Assembly (NCBI GenBank): GCA_021166835.1
Contig: JAJPEN010000047.1
Span: 124,001 to 188,000, forward strand
Source: Burkholderiaceae bacterium
GTDB lineage: Bacteria > Pseudomonadota > Gammaproteobacteria > Burkholderiales > Burkholderiaceae
Direction of reading: 5' to 3'
Length of the DNA: 64,000 nt
In this document: positions 1 to 9,080 of the stretch, piece by piece
Position numbering within the stretch: position 1 is the first letter of the stretch
How the letters are laid out: each line of letters opens with the position of its first letter
Translations under genes and position numbers: made by a program
Notes under the pieces: generated by a model
What the model saw: the letters and a program-made list of their open reading frames with translations, nothing else
Database searches by the model: none
What the model was told of the DNA's origin: nothing

Positions 1-2067
1 GACGTCGGCGGCACGTTCACCGACTACCTGCTTCTCGGCGCAACCGGCGAGACGCGCGCGCACAAGGTCCTGTCCACGCCCGACGACCCGTCGCGCGCCG
101 TCCTGCAGGGCCTGGCCGAGCTGGCCGCAGCCGAGGGCCGCCGGCTCGATCGTTTCCTCGGCGAGGTCGACCTCGTCGTGCACGGAACGACGGTGACGAC
201 GAACGCCGTGCTCACCGGGCGCACCGCGAAGACGGGCCTGCTGACGACCCGCGGCTTTCGTGACGCACTGCAGATGCGTCGCGGCATGCGCGAGGCGTTC
301 TACGACAACAAGTTCACGGCGCCGACGCCGCTGGTGCCGCGCCGCCTGCGCCTGCCCGTGCGCGGGCGCATCGCCGTCGACGGCAGCGAAATCGAGCCGC
401 TGTCGCTCGACGACGTCGAGCGCGCCATCGAACATTTCGCGGCGCAGCAGGTCGAGGCGGTGGCGATCTGCTTCCTGCACGCCTACGCCAACGCCGGGCA
501 CGAGGAGGCGGCCGCGGAGTGCGTCGCCAGGCGCCTGCCCTCGGCCTACCTGTCGGTTTCCGCCCGCGTGCTGCCGCAGCTGCGCTTCTACGAGCGCACG
601 AGCACGACGGTGCTCAACGCTGCGGTCGGGCCGATCCTGCGCCGCTACCTCGACAGCCTTCAGCGCCGGCTCGCCGATGCGGGCTTCGCCGGCGTGCTGC
701 GCGTGATGCAGTCCAACGGAGGCGTCACTTCGGCGCAGGCGGTCACCGAGCTTGCCGCCTCCACGCTGCTGTCGGGCCCGGCCGCCGCTCCCACTGCCGG
801 GCTCGCGGCGATCGAGCCGCACGGCGGCGACCGTTTCATCACGATCGACATGGGCGGCACGAGCTTCGATGCCGCGCTGGTGGTCGATGGCGCGCCTTCG
901 ATCACGACGAGCGCGACGGTGAGCCGCTTCGCGCTCGCGCTGCCGTCGATGGACATCGCGACGATCGGCGCGGGCGGCGGCTCGATCGGGTGGATCGATC
1001 ACGGCCTGCTCCGCATGGGTCCGGCGAGCGCCGGCGCCGATCCGGGGCCCGCCTGCTACGGCCGCGGCGGCACGCAAGCCACCTGCAGCGACGCCAACCT
1101 GCTGCTCGGCTACCTGTCGCCGGACTTCTTCGCCGGAGGGCGCCTTCGACTCGACGCACGCGCCGCACGCGACGCGATCGAACGCGAGATCGCCCGGCCG
1201 CTCGGTATGGACGCGATACGAGCCGCAGCCGGGATGTACCACGTGATGAACGTGAACATGGCTTCGGCGATCCGCGAGATCTCGGTGCAGAAGGGCCGCG
1301 ATCCTCGCGAGTTCCCCCTCGTCTGCGCGGGCGGCGCCGGCGCGATCCACGCCGCGATGATCGCGCGCGAGCTGGGCATCGGTCGAATCCTGGTGCCGCG
1401 CGAGGCATCGATCTTCTGCGCTTCGGGGATGCTGCGCAGCGACCTGAAGCACGACTTCGTTCGCAGCCACGCGGTGCCGCTCGCCGACGAAACCGATCCG
1501 GCGCCGCTCGTCGCGCTGGTCGACGCGATGCTCGACGAGGCGGCGTCGGCGCTCTCGATCGAAGGCATCGCCGCCGAGCGGCGCCGCTTCGTGCTCTCGC
1601 TGGACCTGCGCTATCTCGGCCAGTATCACGAAGTGTCGGTAGTGATTCCGCTCGCGGCGGTTCGCGCGGGCGACTGGGCCGCGGTACGCGAAGCCTTCCA
1701 CGATCGACACGACCAACTCTATGGATACGCGCTTCGCGAGGAAGGCACGCAGGTCGAACTGGTCAGCCTGCGCCTGGCGGCGCTCGGCGAAACCGACAAG
1801 CCGCCGCAGCGGCACGAGACGCGCGACGGCGCGAGCGCGCAGCACGCGCTGAAGGGAACGCGCGAGGTCTGGCAGCCCGACCGGAGCGCATTCGCCGACA
1901 CGCCGGTCTACGACGGCGAGCGCCTGCGGTGCGGCAACCGCATCCATGGCCCGGCGATCGTCGAGAAGATCACGACGACGGTCTTCGTGCCCGGCGGCTT
2001 CGAACTCGAAGTCGATTCGCTCGGCGGATTCCTCCTCGCGGACCTCTCGACGGAAGCAAGGCGATGA
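1..2067 (+). CDS. Hydantoinase/oxoprolinase subunit A (HyuA family), 5' truncated
   Basis: The reading frame is open from base 1 and begins inside the N-terminal motif DVGGTFTDY, so only the first few codons are missing. HGTTVTTNAVL and the internal DMGGTSFDAAL are typical ASKHA-fold HyuA signatures. HyuA proteins are the ATP-dependent subunit of 5-oxoprolinases, N-methylhydantoinases and acetone/acetophenone carboxylases, all cytoplasmic. The stop overlaps the ATG of the HyuB gene (ATGA), so the two subunits are translationally coupled. The substrate cannot be told from sequence. The CoA ligase and SDR downstream favour a catabolic or carboxylase role over hydantoin salvage, which is an inference. 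Confidence 0.92.
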   Translation, partial: DVGGTFTDYLLLGATGETRAHKVLSTPDDPSRAVLQGLAELAAAEGRRLDRFLGEVDLVVHGTTVTTNAVLTGRTAKTGLLTTRGFRDALQMRRGMREAFYDNKFTAPTPLVPRRLRLPVRGRIAVDGSEIEPLSLDDVERAIEHFAAQQVEAVAICFLHAYANAGHEEAAAECVARRLPSAYLSVSARVLPQLRFYERTSTTVLNAAVGPILRRYLDSLQRRLADAGFAGVLRVMQSNGGVTSAQAVTELAASTLLSGPAAAPTAGLAAIEPHGGDRFITIDMGGTSFDAALVVDGAPSITTSATVSRFALALPSMDIATIGAGGGSIGWIDHGLLRMGPASAGADPGPACYGRGGTQATCSDANLLLGYLSPDFFAGGRLRLDARAARDAIEREIARPLGMDAIRAAAGMYHVMNVNMASAIREISVQKGRDPREFPLVCAGGAGAIHAAMIARELGIGRILVPREASIFCASGMLRSDLKHDFVRSHAVPLADETDPAPLVALVDAMLDEAASALSIEGIAAERRRFVLSLDLRYLGQYHEVSVVIPLAAVRAGDWAAVREAFHDRHDQLYGYALREEGTQVELVSLRLAALGETDKPPQRHETRDGASAQHALKGTREVWQPDRSAFADTPVYDGERLRCGNRIHGPAIVEKITTTVFVPGGFELEVDSLGGFLLADLSTEARR

Positions 2068-3806
2068 ACGGCAAGGTCGACCCGATCCAGGCCTCGGTGC
2101 TGCACCGCCGGCTGAAGTCGATCACCGAGGAGATGGGGCTGACGCTGCTGCGCACGACGCGTTCGCCGATCCTCAACGAGGCGCGCGACTTCGTCACCGG
2201 GCTGTACGACGCGCAAGGGCGCATGCTCGAGCAGACCGAATACATTCCGGTGCTCGCCTTCGCGTTGCAGCCCGCCTGCGAGCAGGTCATCGCGCACTTC
2301 GGCGACGACATCCACGAAGGCGACGTGATCCTGCACAACGACGTCTTCTCGGGCGGCAACCAGAACAACGACGTGGCGGTGTTCCGGCCGATCTTCCGCA
2401 GCGGCAGGCTCTTCGCGTGGGCCGCGTGCAAGGGGCACCAGGCCGACATCGGCGGCGCGCAGGCCGGCGGCTACAACCCCGAGGCACGCGAGGTCTGGCA
2501 GGAAGCGCTGCGCATCCCGCCGCTGAAGGTGTACGAGCGCGGCCGGCTGCGTCGCGACGTCTGGCGGATGGTCTTCGCCAACATCCGCTATCCGATCGTC
2601 GAGGAGGACATCAAGGCGCAGATCGGCGCCACGCGCATCGGCGAGCGCGCGATGCACGAGCTGTTCGACGGCTTCGACGAAGCGACCTTCGATGCGTGCA
2701 TCGACTACCTGTTCGCCGCCTCCGAACGGATGGTCCGCCGCGAGATCGCCGCGATCCCCGACGGCGACTACGAGGGCGAGAGCTGGGCGTTCTACGACGG
2801 CGTGCGCGACGGCTCGAAGATGCGCATCGCGCTCACCGTGCGCGTGGCCGGGGACGAGATCGTCTTCGACTTCAGCGGCTCGTCGCCGCAGACGCCCGGC
2901 TTCGTCAACGCACCCTATTCGGCGACCGCCTCGGCGCTGCTGCTCACTTTCCTGATGCTGATCGACCCGCAGGTGCCGCACAACGCCGGCATCCTGCGCC
3001 CGATCCGCATCGTGAATCCGGAAGGCTCGTTCCTGAACGCCCGCTTTCCGGCCGCCACGACCTTCGGCAACTCGATCACCGGGCCGACCTCCGACGCGAT
3101 CTTCCGCGCCTTCGCACAGGCGCTGCCGAAGATGGTGACGGCCGGCTGGAACCGGATGATGGGCTTCACGATCACCGGGCGCGACCCGCGGCGCGATCGC
3201 CCCTACGTCGACATCCTCTTCCTCGCGCTGAAGGGCGGCTCCGGCGCGACCTTCGGCGCCGACGGCTACGATCACATCGGGCTGATCAACTGCGCCGGCG
3301 GCATCCTCGCGCAGGACTACGAAATGTTCGAGCTGCACGACCCGCACCGGCTCCTGCGCCACGAATACGCGACCGATTCGGCCGGCGCCGGTTGCTGGCG
3401 CGGCGGACTCGGCGTGGAAACCGAGTTCGTCATCGACGGCGAGGACGTCACCGGCATCGCCTTCGGCGACGGAATCGAGGAGCGGGCGCGCGCCTTCGGG
3501 CTGTTCGGCGGACGCCCGGGCAGCGTGAACCGGCTCGAGATCGTGCAACCCGACGGCACCGTGCGCCGTCCGAAATCCAAGGAAATCCTGCGCGGCATTC
3601 CGCGCGGATCGGGGTATCGCCAGCACGCCGGCGGCGGCGGCGGATACGGCGATCCGCGCGAGCGGCCGGTGCAGAAGGTCGTCGACGACGTGCTCGACGG
3701 CGTGCTCAGCGTCGAGGCTGCGTACGCCGACTACGGCGTCGTCGTCGATCCGGTGACCGGGGCGCTCGACGAAGCGGCGACGGCCGGGTTGCGCAGCCTG
3801 CCATGA
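2064..3806 (+). CDS. Hydantoinase B/oxoprolinase family protein (HyuB)
   Basis: This is a 580-residue HyuB-type subunit. The ATG overlaps the HyuA stop. The N-terminus (DPIQASVLHRRLKSITEEMG) is typical, and the glycine-rich C-terminus (GGGGGYGDP) is a hallmark of the family. It is expected to form the active heteromer with the preceding HyuA. Length is near the usual 550-600 for the family. Its stop overlaps the next ATG, continuing the coupled operon. Whether the enzyme opens a ring or carboxylates a ketone is not decidable here. Confidence 0.93.
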   Translation: MNGKVDPIQASVLHRRLKSITEEMGLTLLRTTRSPILNEARDFVTGLYDAQGRMLEQTEYIPVLAFALQPACEQVIAHFGDDIHEGDVILHNDVFSGGNQNNDVAVFRPIFRSGRLFAWAACKGHQADIGGAQAGGYNPEAREVWQEALRIPPLKVYERGRLRRDVWRMVFANIRYPIVEEDIKAQIGATRIGERAMHELFDGFDEATFDACIDYLFAASERMVRREIAAIPDGDYEGESWAFYDGVRDGSKMRIALTVRVAGDEIVFDFSGSSPQTPGFVNAPYSATASALLLTFLMLIDPQVPHNAGILRPIRIVNPEGSFLNARFPAATTFGNSITGPTSDAIFRAFAQALPKMVTAGWNRMMGFTITGRDPRRDRPYVDILFLALKGGSGATFGADGYDHIGLINCAGGILAQDYEMFELHDPHRLLRHEYATDSAGAGCWRGGLGVETEFVIDGEDVTGIAFGDGIEERARAFGLFGGRPGSVNRLEIVQPDGTVRRPKSKEILRGIPRGSGYRQHAGGGGGYGDPRERPVQKVVDDVLDGVLSVEAAYADYGVVVDPVTGALDEAATAGLRSLP

Positions 3807-4237
3807 AGCTTCCCCGCATCGATCACATCGGCATCGTCGTCGACGATCTCGAAGCTTCGATCGCGTCGATGCAGCGAATGCTGCGCGGTGCGCCGCTCGT
3901 GCGGCGCTCGATACCCGATGCCGGCCTCGAGGTCGCCGAGTTCGCCGCCGCGAACGTCGTCGTCGAACTGCTGAAGTACACCGACGACGGCGACGGCTTC
4001 GGACGCGCCGTGATGGGATCGACCGCCGGCGTGAACCACCTGTCGCTCGCCGTCGACGACCTCGACGGCGCGCTCGCCGCGCTGCGTGTGGAAGGCGTCG
4101 AGCCCACCGACGGCTTTCCGCGCCGCGGCGCGCACGGTCGCGTCGCGTTCCTGCCGCGCGACGCGGACACCGGGTTGCTGTTCGAGTTGTGCGAGCCCGA
4201 CGCGCACGGGCCCGACGTGTCCCGGCCCAGGCGATGA
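3803..4237 (+). CDS. VOC/glyoxalase-superfamily protein, methylmalonyl-CoA epimerase-like
   Basis: 144 residues. It starts with IDHIGIVVDDLE, the first metal-ligand His region of vicinal-oxygen-chelate proteins. A second half-site follows (VNHLSLAVDDLDGALAAL) and a C-terminal LLFELCEP carries the terminal Glu ligand. This is the two-module pattern of methylmalonyl-CoA epimerases and related lyases. The ATG overlaps the HyuB stop and its own stop overlaps the CoA ligase ATG, so it belongs to the operon. An epimerase or hydrolase acting on an acyl-CoA or a carboxylated product is plausible, but the substrate is unknown. Confidence 0.85.
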   Translation: MKLPRIDHIGIVVDDLEASIASMQRMLRGAPLVRRSIPDAGLEVAEFAAANVVVELLKYTDDGDGFGRAVMGSTAGVNHLSLAVDDLDGALAALRVEGVEPTDGFPRRGAHGRVAFLPRDADTGLLFELCEPDAHGPDVSRPRR

Positions 4238-5673
4238 ACGCCGACCCGCCGCGCTTCCCGGCGTCGAACGGCGATCCCGACGGACGCCAACGGCGCCTGT
4301 GGAACGAGCGCGTCGAGGTGATGCCGCGCGACGCGTTGCGCGCGCTGCAGTGGGAGCGGCTGCAGCGCCAGATGCGCTACGACTTCGAGCGCTCGCCCTT
4401 CCTGCGCGCGAAGTTCGAGGCGATCGGCGCCACGCCCGACGACGTGCGCGGCTTCGACGACTTCGCGCGCATTCCGCTCACCACGAAGGACGAGCACCGG
4501 CGCGCGCAGCAGGAATCGCTCGAACGCCACGGCGACCCCTTCGCGCTGCTCGCCTGCGCGCGCCCCGACGAGATCGTGCGCATCAACGCCACCTCCGGCA
4601 CGACCGGAACGCCGACGCTGTACACGCTCACCGCGCACGACGTCGGCGTGGTCAACGAGATGCACGCGCGCAAGTACTGGCGCGCCGGCATCCGCCCGGG
4701 CCACGTGATGCTGCAGGCGCTGTCGCTGAGCATGTTCACCGGCGGCCTGCCGCTGTCGCAGGGAATCATGCACCTGGGCGCCTGCGTCGTGCCCGTGGGC
4801 ATCGAGGGCGGCACGCAGCGCGTCATCGACATCGCGCGCATCACGCGACCGCACGCGATCGTCGCCACGCCGTCGTTCGGCCGCTACCTGATCGAGGAAG
4901 CGCCTCGCCTCACCGGCCGCCCCGCGCGCGATCTCGGCCTGCGCTGGTTCTTCTGCGCGGGCGAAGGCGGCGGCTCCGATCCGGCGATCCGCAGCACGCT
5001 CGCCGAAGGTTTCGGCGCGAAGGTCTTCGACCACACCGGCGGCGGGCACGCCTTCCACGGCATCTCGTGCGAAGCGGTCGACCAAGGCTGCGAAGGCATG
5101 CACTTCGTCTCGGAGGACCACTGCCTGCTCGAGCTGGTCGATCCGGAAACGAAATCGCCGATCGAACTCGCGCACCGCGCGATCGGCGAGATGGTGTTCA
5201 CCTTCCTCGACTGGCGCGGCGGCCCCTTCCTGCGCTACGCGCTCGGCGACCTGCTGCAGGTCTACACCGAACCGTGCCGCTGCGGCCTGCCGGGAATCCG
5301 CTTCGCGATCCTCGGCCGCACCGACGACATGCTCACCGTCAAGGGCGTGAACGTGTACCCGCAGGCGATCGCCAACGAGATCTTCCGTTTCTTCCCGCGC
5401 GTGACCGGCGCCTTCCGCATCGTGCTCGACGCGCCCGGCCCGCAGGTGAGGCCGCCGCTGCGCATCCGGCTCGAGCACGCAGGGATCGACGGCGCGGCGC
5501 TCGCCGCGCTCGAACGCGAGCTGCTCGCGCAGTTCCGCGACCGGCTTCGGATCCGTCCAACCTTCGAGTGGCTCGCGCCCGGAATGCTGCCGCGCGAGGC
5601 AGGCAAGACGAAGCACATCCAGATCGAGAAACAGCGAGGAGACGACGATGGACATGCGACTGCGCGGCCGTAG
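4234..5673 (+). CDS. Phenylacetate-CoA ligase-like AMP-forming ligase (PaaK family)
   Basis: 479 residues. An adenylation-enzyme P-loop SGTTGTPT lies near residue 120, a GRTDDMLTVKGVNVYP hinge motif near 365-380, and a C-terminal Lys context KTKHIQIEK near the end. Overall architecture and length match PaaK-type aryl-CoA ligases, which activate a carboxylate with ATP and CoA. The start ATG overlaps the VOC stop. The 3' end overlaps the SDR start by 26 bp. Together with HyuAB it suggests that a carboxylation or hydrolysis product is converted to its CoA thioester. The exact acid is unknown. Confidence is high for the family and low for the substrate. Confidence 0.87.
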   Translation: MNADPPRFPASNGDPDGRQRRLWNERVEVMPRDALRALQWERLQRQMRYDFERSPFLRAKFEAIGATPDDVRGFDDFARIPLTTKDEHRRAQQESLERHGDPFALLACARPDEIVRINATSGTTGTPTLYTLTAHDVGVVNEMHARKYWRAGIRPGHVMLQALSLSMFTGGLPLSQGIMHLGACVVPVGIEGGTQRVIDIARITRPHAIVATPSFGRYLIEEAPRLTGRPARDLGLRWFFCAGEGGGSDPAIRSTLAEGFGAKVFDHTGGGHAFHGISCEAVDQGCEGMHFVSEDHCLLELVDPETKSPIELAHRAIGEMVFTFLDWRGGPFLRYALGDLLQVYTEPCRCGLPGIRFAILGRTDDMLTVKGVNVYPQAIANEIFRFFPRVTGAFRIVLDAPGPQVRPPLRIRLEHAGIDGAALAALERELLAQFRDRLRIRPTFEWLAPGMLPREAGKTKHIQIEKQRGDDDGHATARP

Positions 5674-6430
5674 CGCGCTGATCACCGGCGGGTCGAAGGG
5701 AATCGGCTTGTGCATCGCGAGCATGCTGGCCGACGAGGGCTGCCACCTGCACCTCGTGGCCCGCTCGGAAGCCGAGCTGACGGAAGCGGCCGCGCGCATC
5801 GGCGAGCGCGCGGGAGTGCGCGTGCAGGTGCATCCGATGGATCTCTCGCAGCGCGGCTGCGCCGCGACGCTCGCGCAGCGCTGCGGCGACGTCGACATCC
5901 TGATCAACAACGCCGGCTCGACCCCGCGCGGCACGATCGAGGAGGTCGACGACGAACGCTGGCGCGCCGCCTTCGACCTGAAGGTGTTCGGCTATATCGA
6001 CATGTGCCGGCACTTCTTCCCGCGGATGAAGGCGCGCCGCAGCGGCGTCATCGTCAACATCCTCGGCAACGGCGGCGAGCGCGTCGACGCGGGCTACATC
6101 GCCGGCGCCGCCTGCAATGCGTCGCTGATGGCCTTCACGCGCGCGCTCGGCGGAACCAGCGCCGATTTCGGCGTTCGCGTCGTCGGCGTGAACCCGGGCC
6201 CGGTCGCCACCGAGCGCCTGGTCGGACTGATGCGCAAGGAAGCGACGACGAAGCTGGACGATGCCGAGCGCTGGGCGGAGCTGGGCAAGGGCTTCCCGTT
6301 CGGTCGCGCGGCAACCGTCGAGGAGATCGCGTCGACCGTCGTGCTGCTCGCCTCGGATCGTTCTTCCTACACGACGGGAACGATCGTGACGATCGACGGC
6401 GGGATGGCGAATCGCGGGTCGCTGATCTGA
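5648..6430 (+). CDS. SDR-family protein with degenerate catalytic tetrad
   Basis: 260 residues with a Rossmann N-terminus (TGGSKGIG at 13-20) and NNAG at 87-90, so NAD(P) binding is expected. At the active site, Tyr150 is present in GYIAGAA, but the Lys expected four residues later is Ala154, and the usual NxSS serine segment reads NILGNGG. The loop between is also shorter than usual. A GAGGAG ribosome site precedes the ATG. It is the last gene of the operon. It may work by a variant mechanism or act as a non-oxidoreductase. I have seen similar YIAGAA-type sequences in other betaproteobacterial SDRs, so this may be a subfamily trait and not decay. Confidence 0.85.
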   Translation: MDMRLRGRSALITGGSKGIGLCIASMLADEGCHLHLVARSEAELTEAAARIGERAGVRVQVHPMDLSQRGCAATLAQRCGDVDILINNAGSTPRGTIEEVDDERWRAAFDLKVFGYIDMCRHFFPRMKARRSGVIVNILGNGGERVDAGYIAGAACNASLMAFTRALGGTSADFGVRVVGVNPGPVATERLVGLMRKEATTKLDDAERWAELGKGFPFGRAATVEEIASTVVLLASDRSSYTTGTIVTIDGGMANRGSLI

Positions 6431-6489
6431 CCGGCCCCGCGCCCGCGCGGCGAGCCCGCGCCCGCGCGGCGCGCTGATCCGTTTCCGCT

Positions 6490-7677
6490 TCAGCCGACCC
6501 GCTCGACGTACACCCGCACCTTCCCGCCGCAGGCGAGCCCCACCTCCCACGCCTGCTCGTCGCTGACGCCGAACTCGAGCATGCGCGGCTTGCCGTCGGC
6601 GATCACTTCGAGCGCCTCGGAGATCACGGCTCCCTCGACGCAGCCGCCGGAAACCGAGCCGAGGAAGCCGCCGCCCTGCTCCACGGCAAGCAGGCTGCCC
6701 TCGGCCCTCGGCGACGAGCCCCAGGTACGCACGACCGTGGCCAGCGCAACGCCCTTGCCCGCCGCGCGCCACGCGCGCATCGCCTCGAACAGCTCGTCGT
6801 CGCTCGCGTGCGCGGCGGGCGCGCGCTTCGGGCCGGTCGGCGAATCGCTCGACGCCGCGGCACTGGACGACACACCGCCCGATGCCGCCGTGCCCGCCGC
6901 CATGCCGGTGCGCCGCGCGAGCCGGGTGCCCTTGCCTGCCGCCTTCGCGTGCTCGCCCAGCGCATCGACGAGTTCGTCGATCCCCTCGCCGGTCGTCGCG
7001 ACCGTGCGCAGCACCGGCACCGACCACTCCGGCCGGCGACGCAGCCGCGACAGCGCGCGCATGTCGTCGTAGGTGCGCCTGGCGATCGGCGAGTCGGCCT
7101 TGTTCACGACGAGGATGTCGGCGATCTCGAGGATGCCGGCCTTGATCGACTGCACTTCGTCGCCGAGCCCCGGCGGGCAGACGACGATCTTCGTGTCGGC
7201 AAACTCGCGGATCTCGACTTCGGACTGCCCGGTGCCGACCGTTTCGACGAGCACGACGTCGAAGCCGGCCGCGTCGAACAGGTCGATGATGCGACCGGCC
7301 GCGCGCGACAGCCCGCCCAGATGCCCGCGCGACGACAGCGAGCGCACGAAGACGTCGTCGTGCGAAGCCGCGTCGCCCATGCGCACGCGATCGCCGAGGA
7401 TCGCGCCGCCGCTCACCGGGCTCGACGGGTCGACCGCGACGACCGCGACCGAGCGCCCGCGCGCGACGAACGCGCCGAGCAGCGCGTCGATCAGCGTGGA
7501 CTTCCCGGCGCCCGGCGCGCCGGTGATGCCGACCACGTGCGCGCGTCCCAGATGCGAGGCGAGACCGGCGTGCAGTTCGTCGGCGCCCGGTCGGTCGTTC
7601 TCGAACATCGTCACCGCACGGGCGAGTGCGCTGCGCGAGCGGCCGAGGATTGCCGGCAGCGAGACAGCTTCGTTCAC
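6490..7677 (-). CDS. MeaB/ArgK-type GTPase fused to XdhC/CoxI domain
   Basis: 395 residues starting at a GTG with AGGAG eight bases upstream. A TTG 27 bp further upstream is the alternative. Residues about 1-265 are a MeaB/ArgK P-loop GTPase: GITGAPGAGKST (Walker A, ~50-61), VAVDPSSP, ETVGTGQSE and the NKAD guanine-specificity motif. MeaB protects and loads B12 in methylmalonyl-CoA mutase. An Ala/Ser/Gly-rich linker follows, then about 90 residues matching the XdhC/CoxI family (GSSPRAEGSLLAV, GSVSGGCVEGAV, GLACGGKVRVYVE), which matures molybdenum hydroxylases. No mutase or molybdenum hydroxylase gene is in the window. The gene converges with the SDR operon. Confidence 0.88.
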   Translation of the reverse strand: MNEAVSLPAILGRSRSALARAVTMFENDRPGADELHAGLASHLGRAHVVGITGAPGAGKSTLIDALLGAFVARGRSVAVVAVDPSSPVSGGAILGDRVRMGDAASHDDVFVRSLSSRGHLGGLSRAAGRIIDLFDAAGFDVVLVETVGTGQSEVEIREFADTKIVVCPPGLGDEVQSIKAGILEIADILVVNKADSPIARRTYDDMRALSRLRRRPEWSVPVLRTVATTGEGIDELVDALGEHAKAAGKGTRLARRTGMAAGTAASGGVSSSAAASSDSPTGPKRAPAAHASDDELFEAMRAWRAAGKGVALATVVRTWGSSPRAEGSLLAVEQGGGFLGSVSGGCVEGAVISEALEVIADGKPRMLEFGVSDEQAWEVGLACGGKVRVYVERVG

Positions 7678-7745
7678 CTTCGTTTCTCCTGTGATTCCCT
7701 GCAATGATCATCCAGCGGCCGCCAGGGCGCCAACTCGTGCGCCAC

Positions 7746-9047
7746 TCAGGAGCGCGCGACGCCGATCGTAGCCGCTTGCAACGGGCGCTGGCGGAACGCG
7801 AGCGCCGCGCCCAGCGCGAGCGCCAGCGCCGAGAAGCCGAGCCCGCGCTGCAGCCCGCCCGCCGCATCCGCGATCCAGCCGACGATGCTGGGGCCGACGA
7901 TCTGTCCGAACGCGAAGACGATGGTGAAGGCGGCGATGCCGCCGGCCCACAGCGACGCCGGAAGGTTGTGGCGCACCAGTGCGGTGGTCGACGCGACGAG
8001 CGACAGGAACACGCTGCCGAACAGCGCACCGGAGACGAACACCGCGACCGGATGCGCGGTGAATACCGGCAGCACGGTGGCCACCGCGAGCAGCGCGTTG
8101 AGCAGGCCGAGAGCCTCGCCGCCGCGCGCGCGCTGCAGCAGCCCCGCCCACAGCCACGACGACGCGACCACGCCGACGCCGAGCAGCACGAAGAAGGCGA
8201 TCGTCTGCCCGTGTCCGAGCCCCTGCTCGCGCAGCAGCGCGATGACGAAGGTCATGTAGCCGATGTAGCCGATGCCGAACATGAAATAGCCGGCCAGGCC
8301 GAACGAGAACGGACGCCACTCGAAGCCGCGATGCCCGGGGTCGCGCGGCACCGGCCGGGTCGCCAGTGGACGCGTGGGCGACGACATCGCGAAGGTCGAC
8401 AGCGCTGCAGCCGCGCCGAGCGCGACCCACGCCCACTGCCAGGCGTGCGCCACGCCGAGTGCGAGCAGCGGCGGAACGAGCAGCGCCGACGCGACGATGC
8501 CCAGGCCCGTGCCGCCGTAATACACGCCGAGCAGCAGCCCTGCGCGCGAAGCATGCGCGGCGCCCAGGCGCGCCGCGAGCACGCCGCCCGCGACGAAGAG
8601 CGCCGCGCTCGCCACGCCGGTGAGCAGCCGCAGCGCGTAGAGCGGCGCATCGGCGAGCACGACGCCGTGCGCGACCAGCAGCAGCGAAGCGGCGACGCCG
8701 CCGGCAAGCAGGATCGTGCGCGCGTCGTACTTCGCGAGCCAGCGCGGCGCGAGCAGCGCGCCGACCAGATAGCCGGCCGCGTTCACCGTGTTCATCGCGC
8801 CGGCCGTCAGGTAGCTCCAGCCGAGGTCGTCGCGCATCGGCTGCAGCAGCAGCGCATACGAGAAGCGCCCAAGGCCGAGCGCGATCGCCGAACCCAGCGC
8901 GAGCGCGAAGGCCACGCGCAGTGCGCGCGCGGCGTCGTGCGCGTGGGCGGCGTCGCTCAACGCGCTTGCAGCGGCACGAGGGCGCCCGAGCGCGCTTGCA
9001 ACGGCGCGAGCGTGCCCGAACGCGGTTGCCGGCGCGCGAGCCTGCAC
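7746..9047 (-). CDS. YbfB/YjiJ-family MFS transporter
   Basis: 433 residues as drawn from a GTG. From about residue 44 it is a 12-helix MFS permease beginning AIALGLGRFSYALLLQPM, the characteristic first helix of YbfB/YjiJ transporters (inner membrane, substrate unknown). The first ~35 residues (HARAVASALGRPRAAASAL) are encoded by a 30-bp tandem repeat and are unlike the family, so translation may really begin further in, for example at a GTG just before the first helix. It converges on nothing and is followed by the MeaB fusion gene on the same strand. Confidence 0.85.
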   Translation of the reverse strand: MQARAPATAFGHARAVASALGRPRAAASALSDAAHAHDAARALRVAFALALGSAIALGLGRFSYALLLQPMRDDLGWSYLTAGAMNTVNAAGYLVGALLAPRWLAKYDARTILLAGGVAASLLLVAHGVVLADAPLYALRLLTGVASAALFVAGGVLAARLGAAHASRAGLLLGVYYGGTGLGIVASALLVPPLLALGVAHAWQWAWVALGAAAALSTFAMSSPTRPLATRPVPRDPGHRGFEWRPFSFGLAGYFMFGIGYIGYMTFVIALLREQGLGHGQTIAFFVLLGVGVVASSWLWAGLLQRARGGEALGLLNALLAVATVLPVFTAHPVAVFVSGALFGSVFLSLVASTTALVRHNLPASLWAGGIAAFTIVFAFGQIVGPSIVGWIADAAGGLQRGLGFSALALALGAALAFRQRPLQAATIGVARS

Positions 9048-9080
9048 GAACGCAGCCGCAGCGTCACGAAAGTGATCACG
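8961..9080. repeat. 30-bp tandem repeat, three clear units plus one degenerate
   Basis: Units 8961-8990, 8991-9020 and 9021-9050 align without gaps (each runs CGCGCTTGCA or a close variant, then a CGAG centre, then CCCGAA/CGAG). Unit 9051-9080 is more diverged. The 30-bp period equals 10 codons. The array overlaps the 5' end drawn for the MFS gene and the 3' end of the DUF6494 gene. No spacers are present, so it is not a CRISPR. Confidence 0.8.

Noticed and set aside
8961..9080. CRISPR-like repeat
   Set aside because: Units are contiguous with no spacers and vary in sequence, so it is a tandem repeat.
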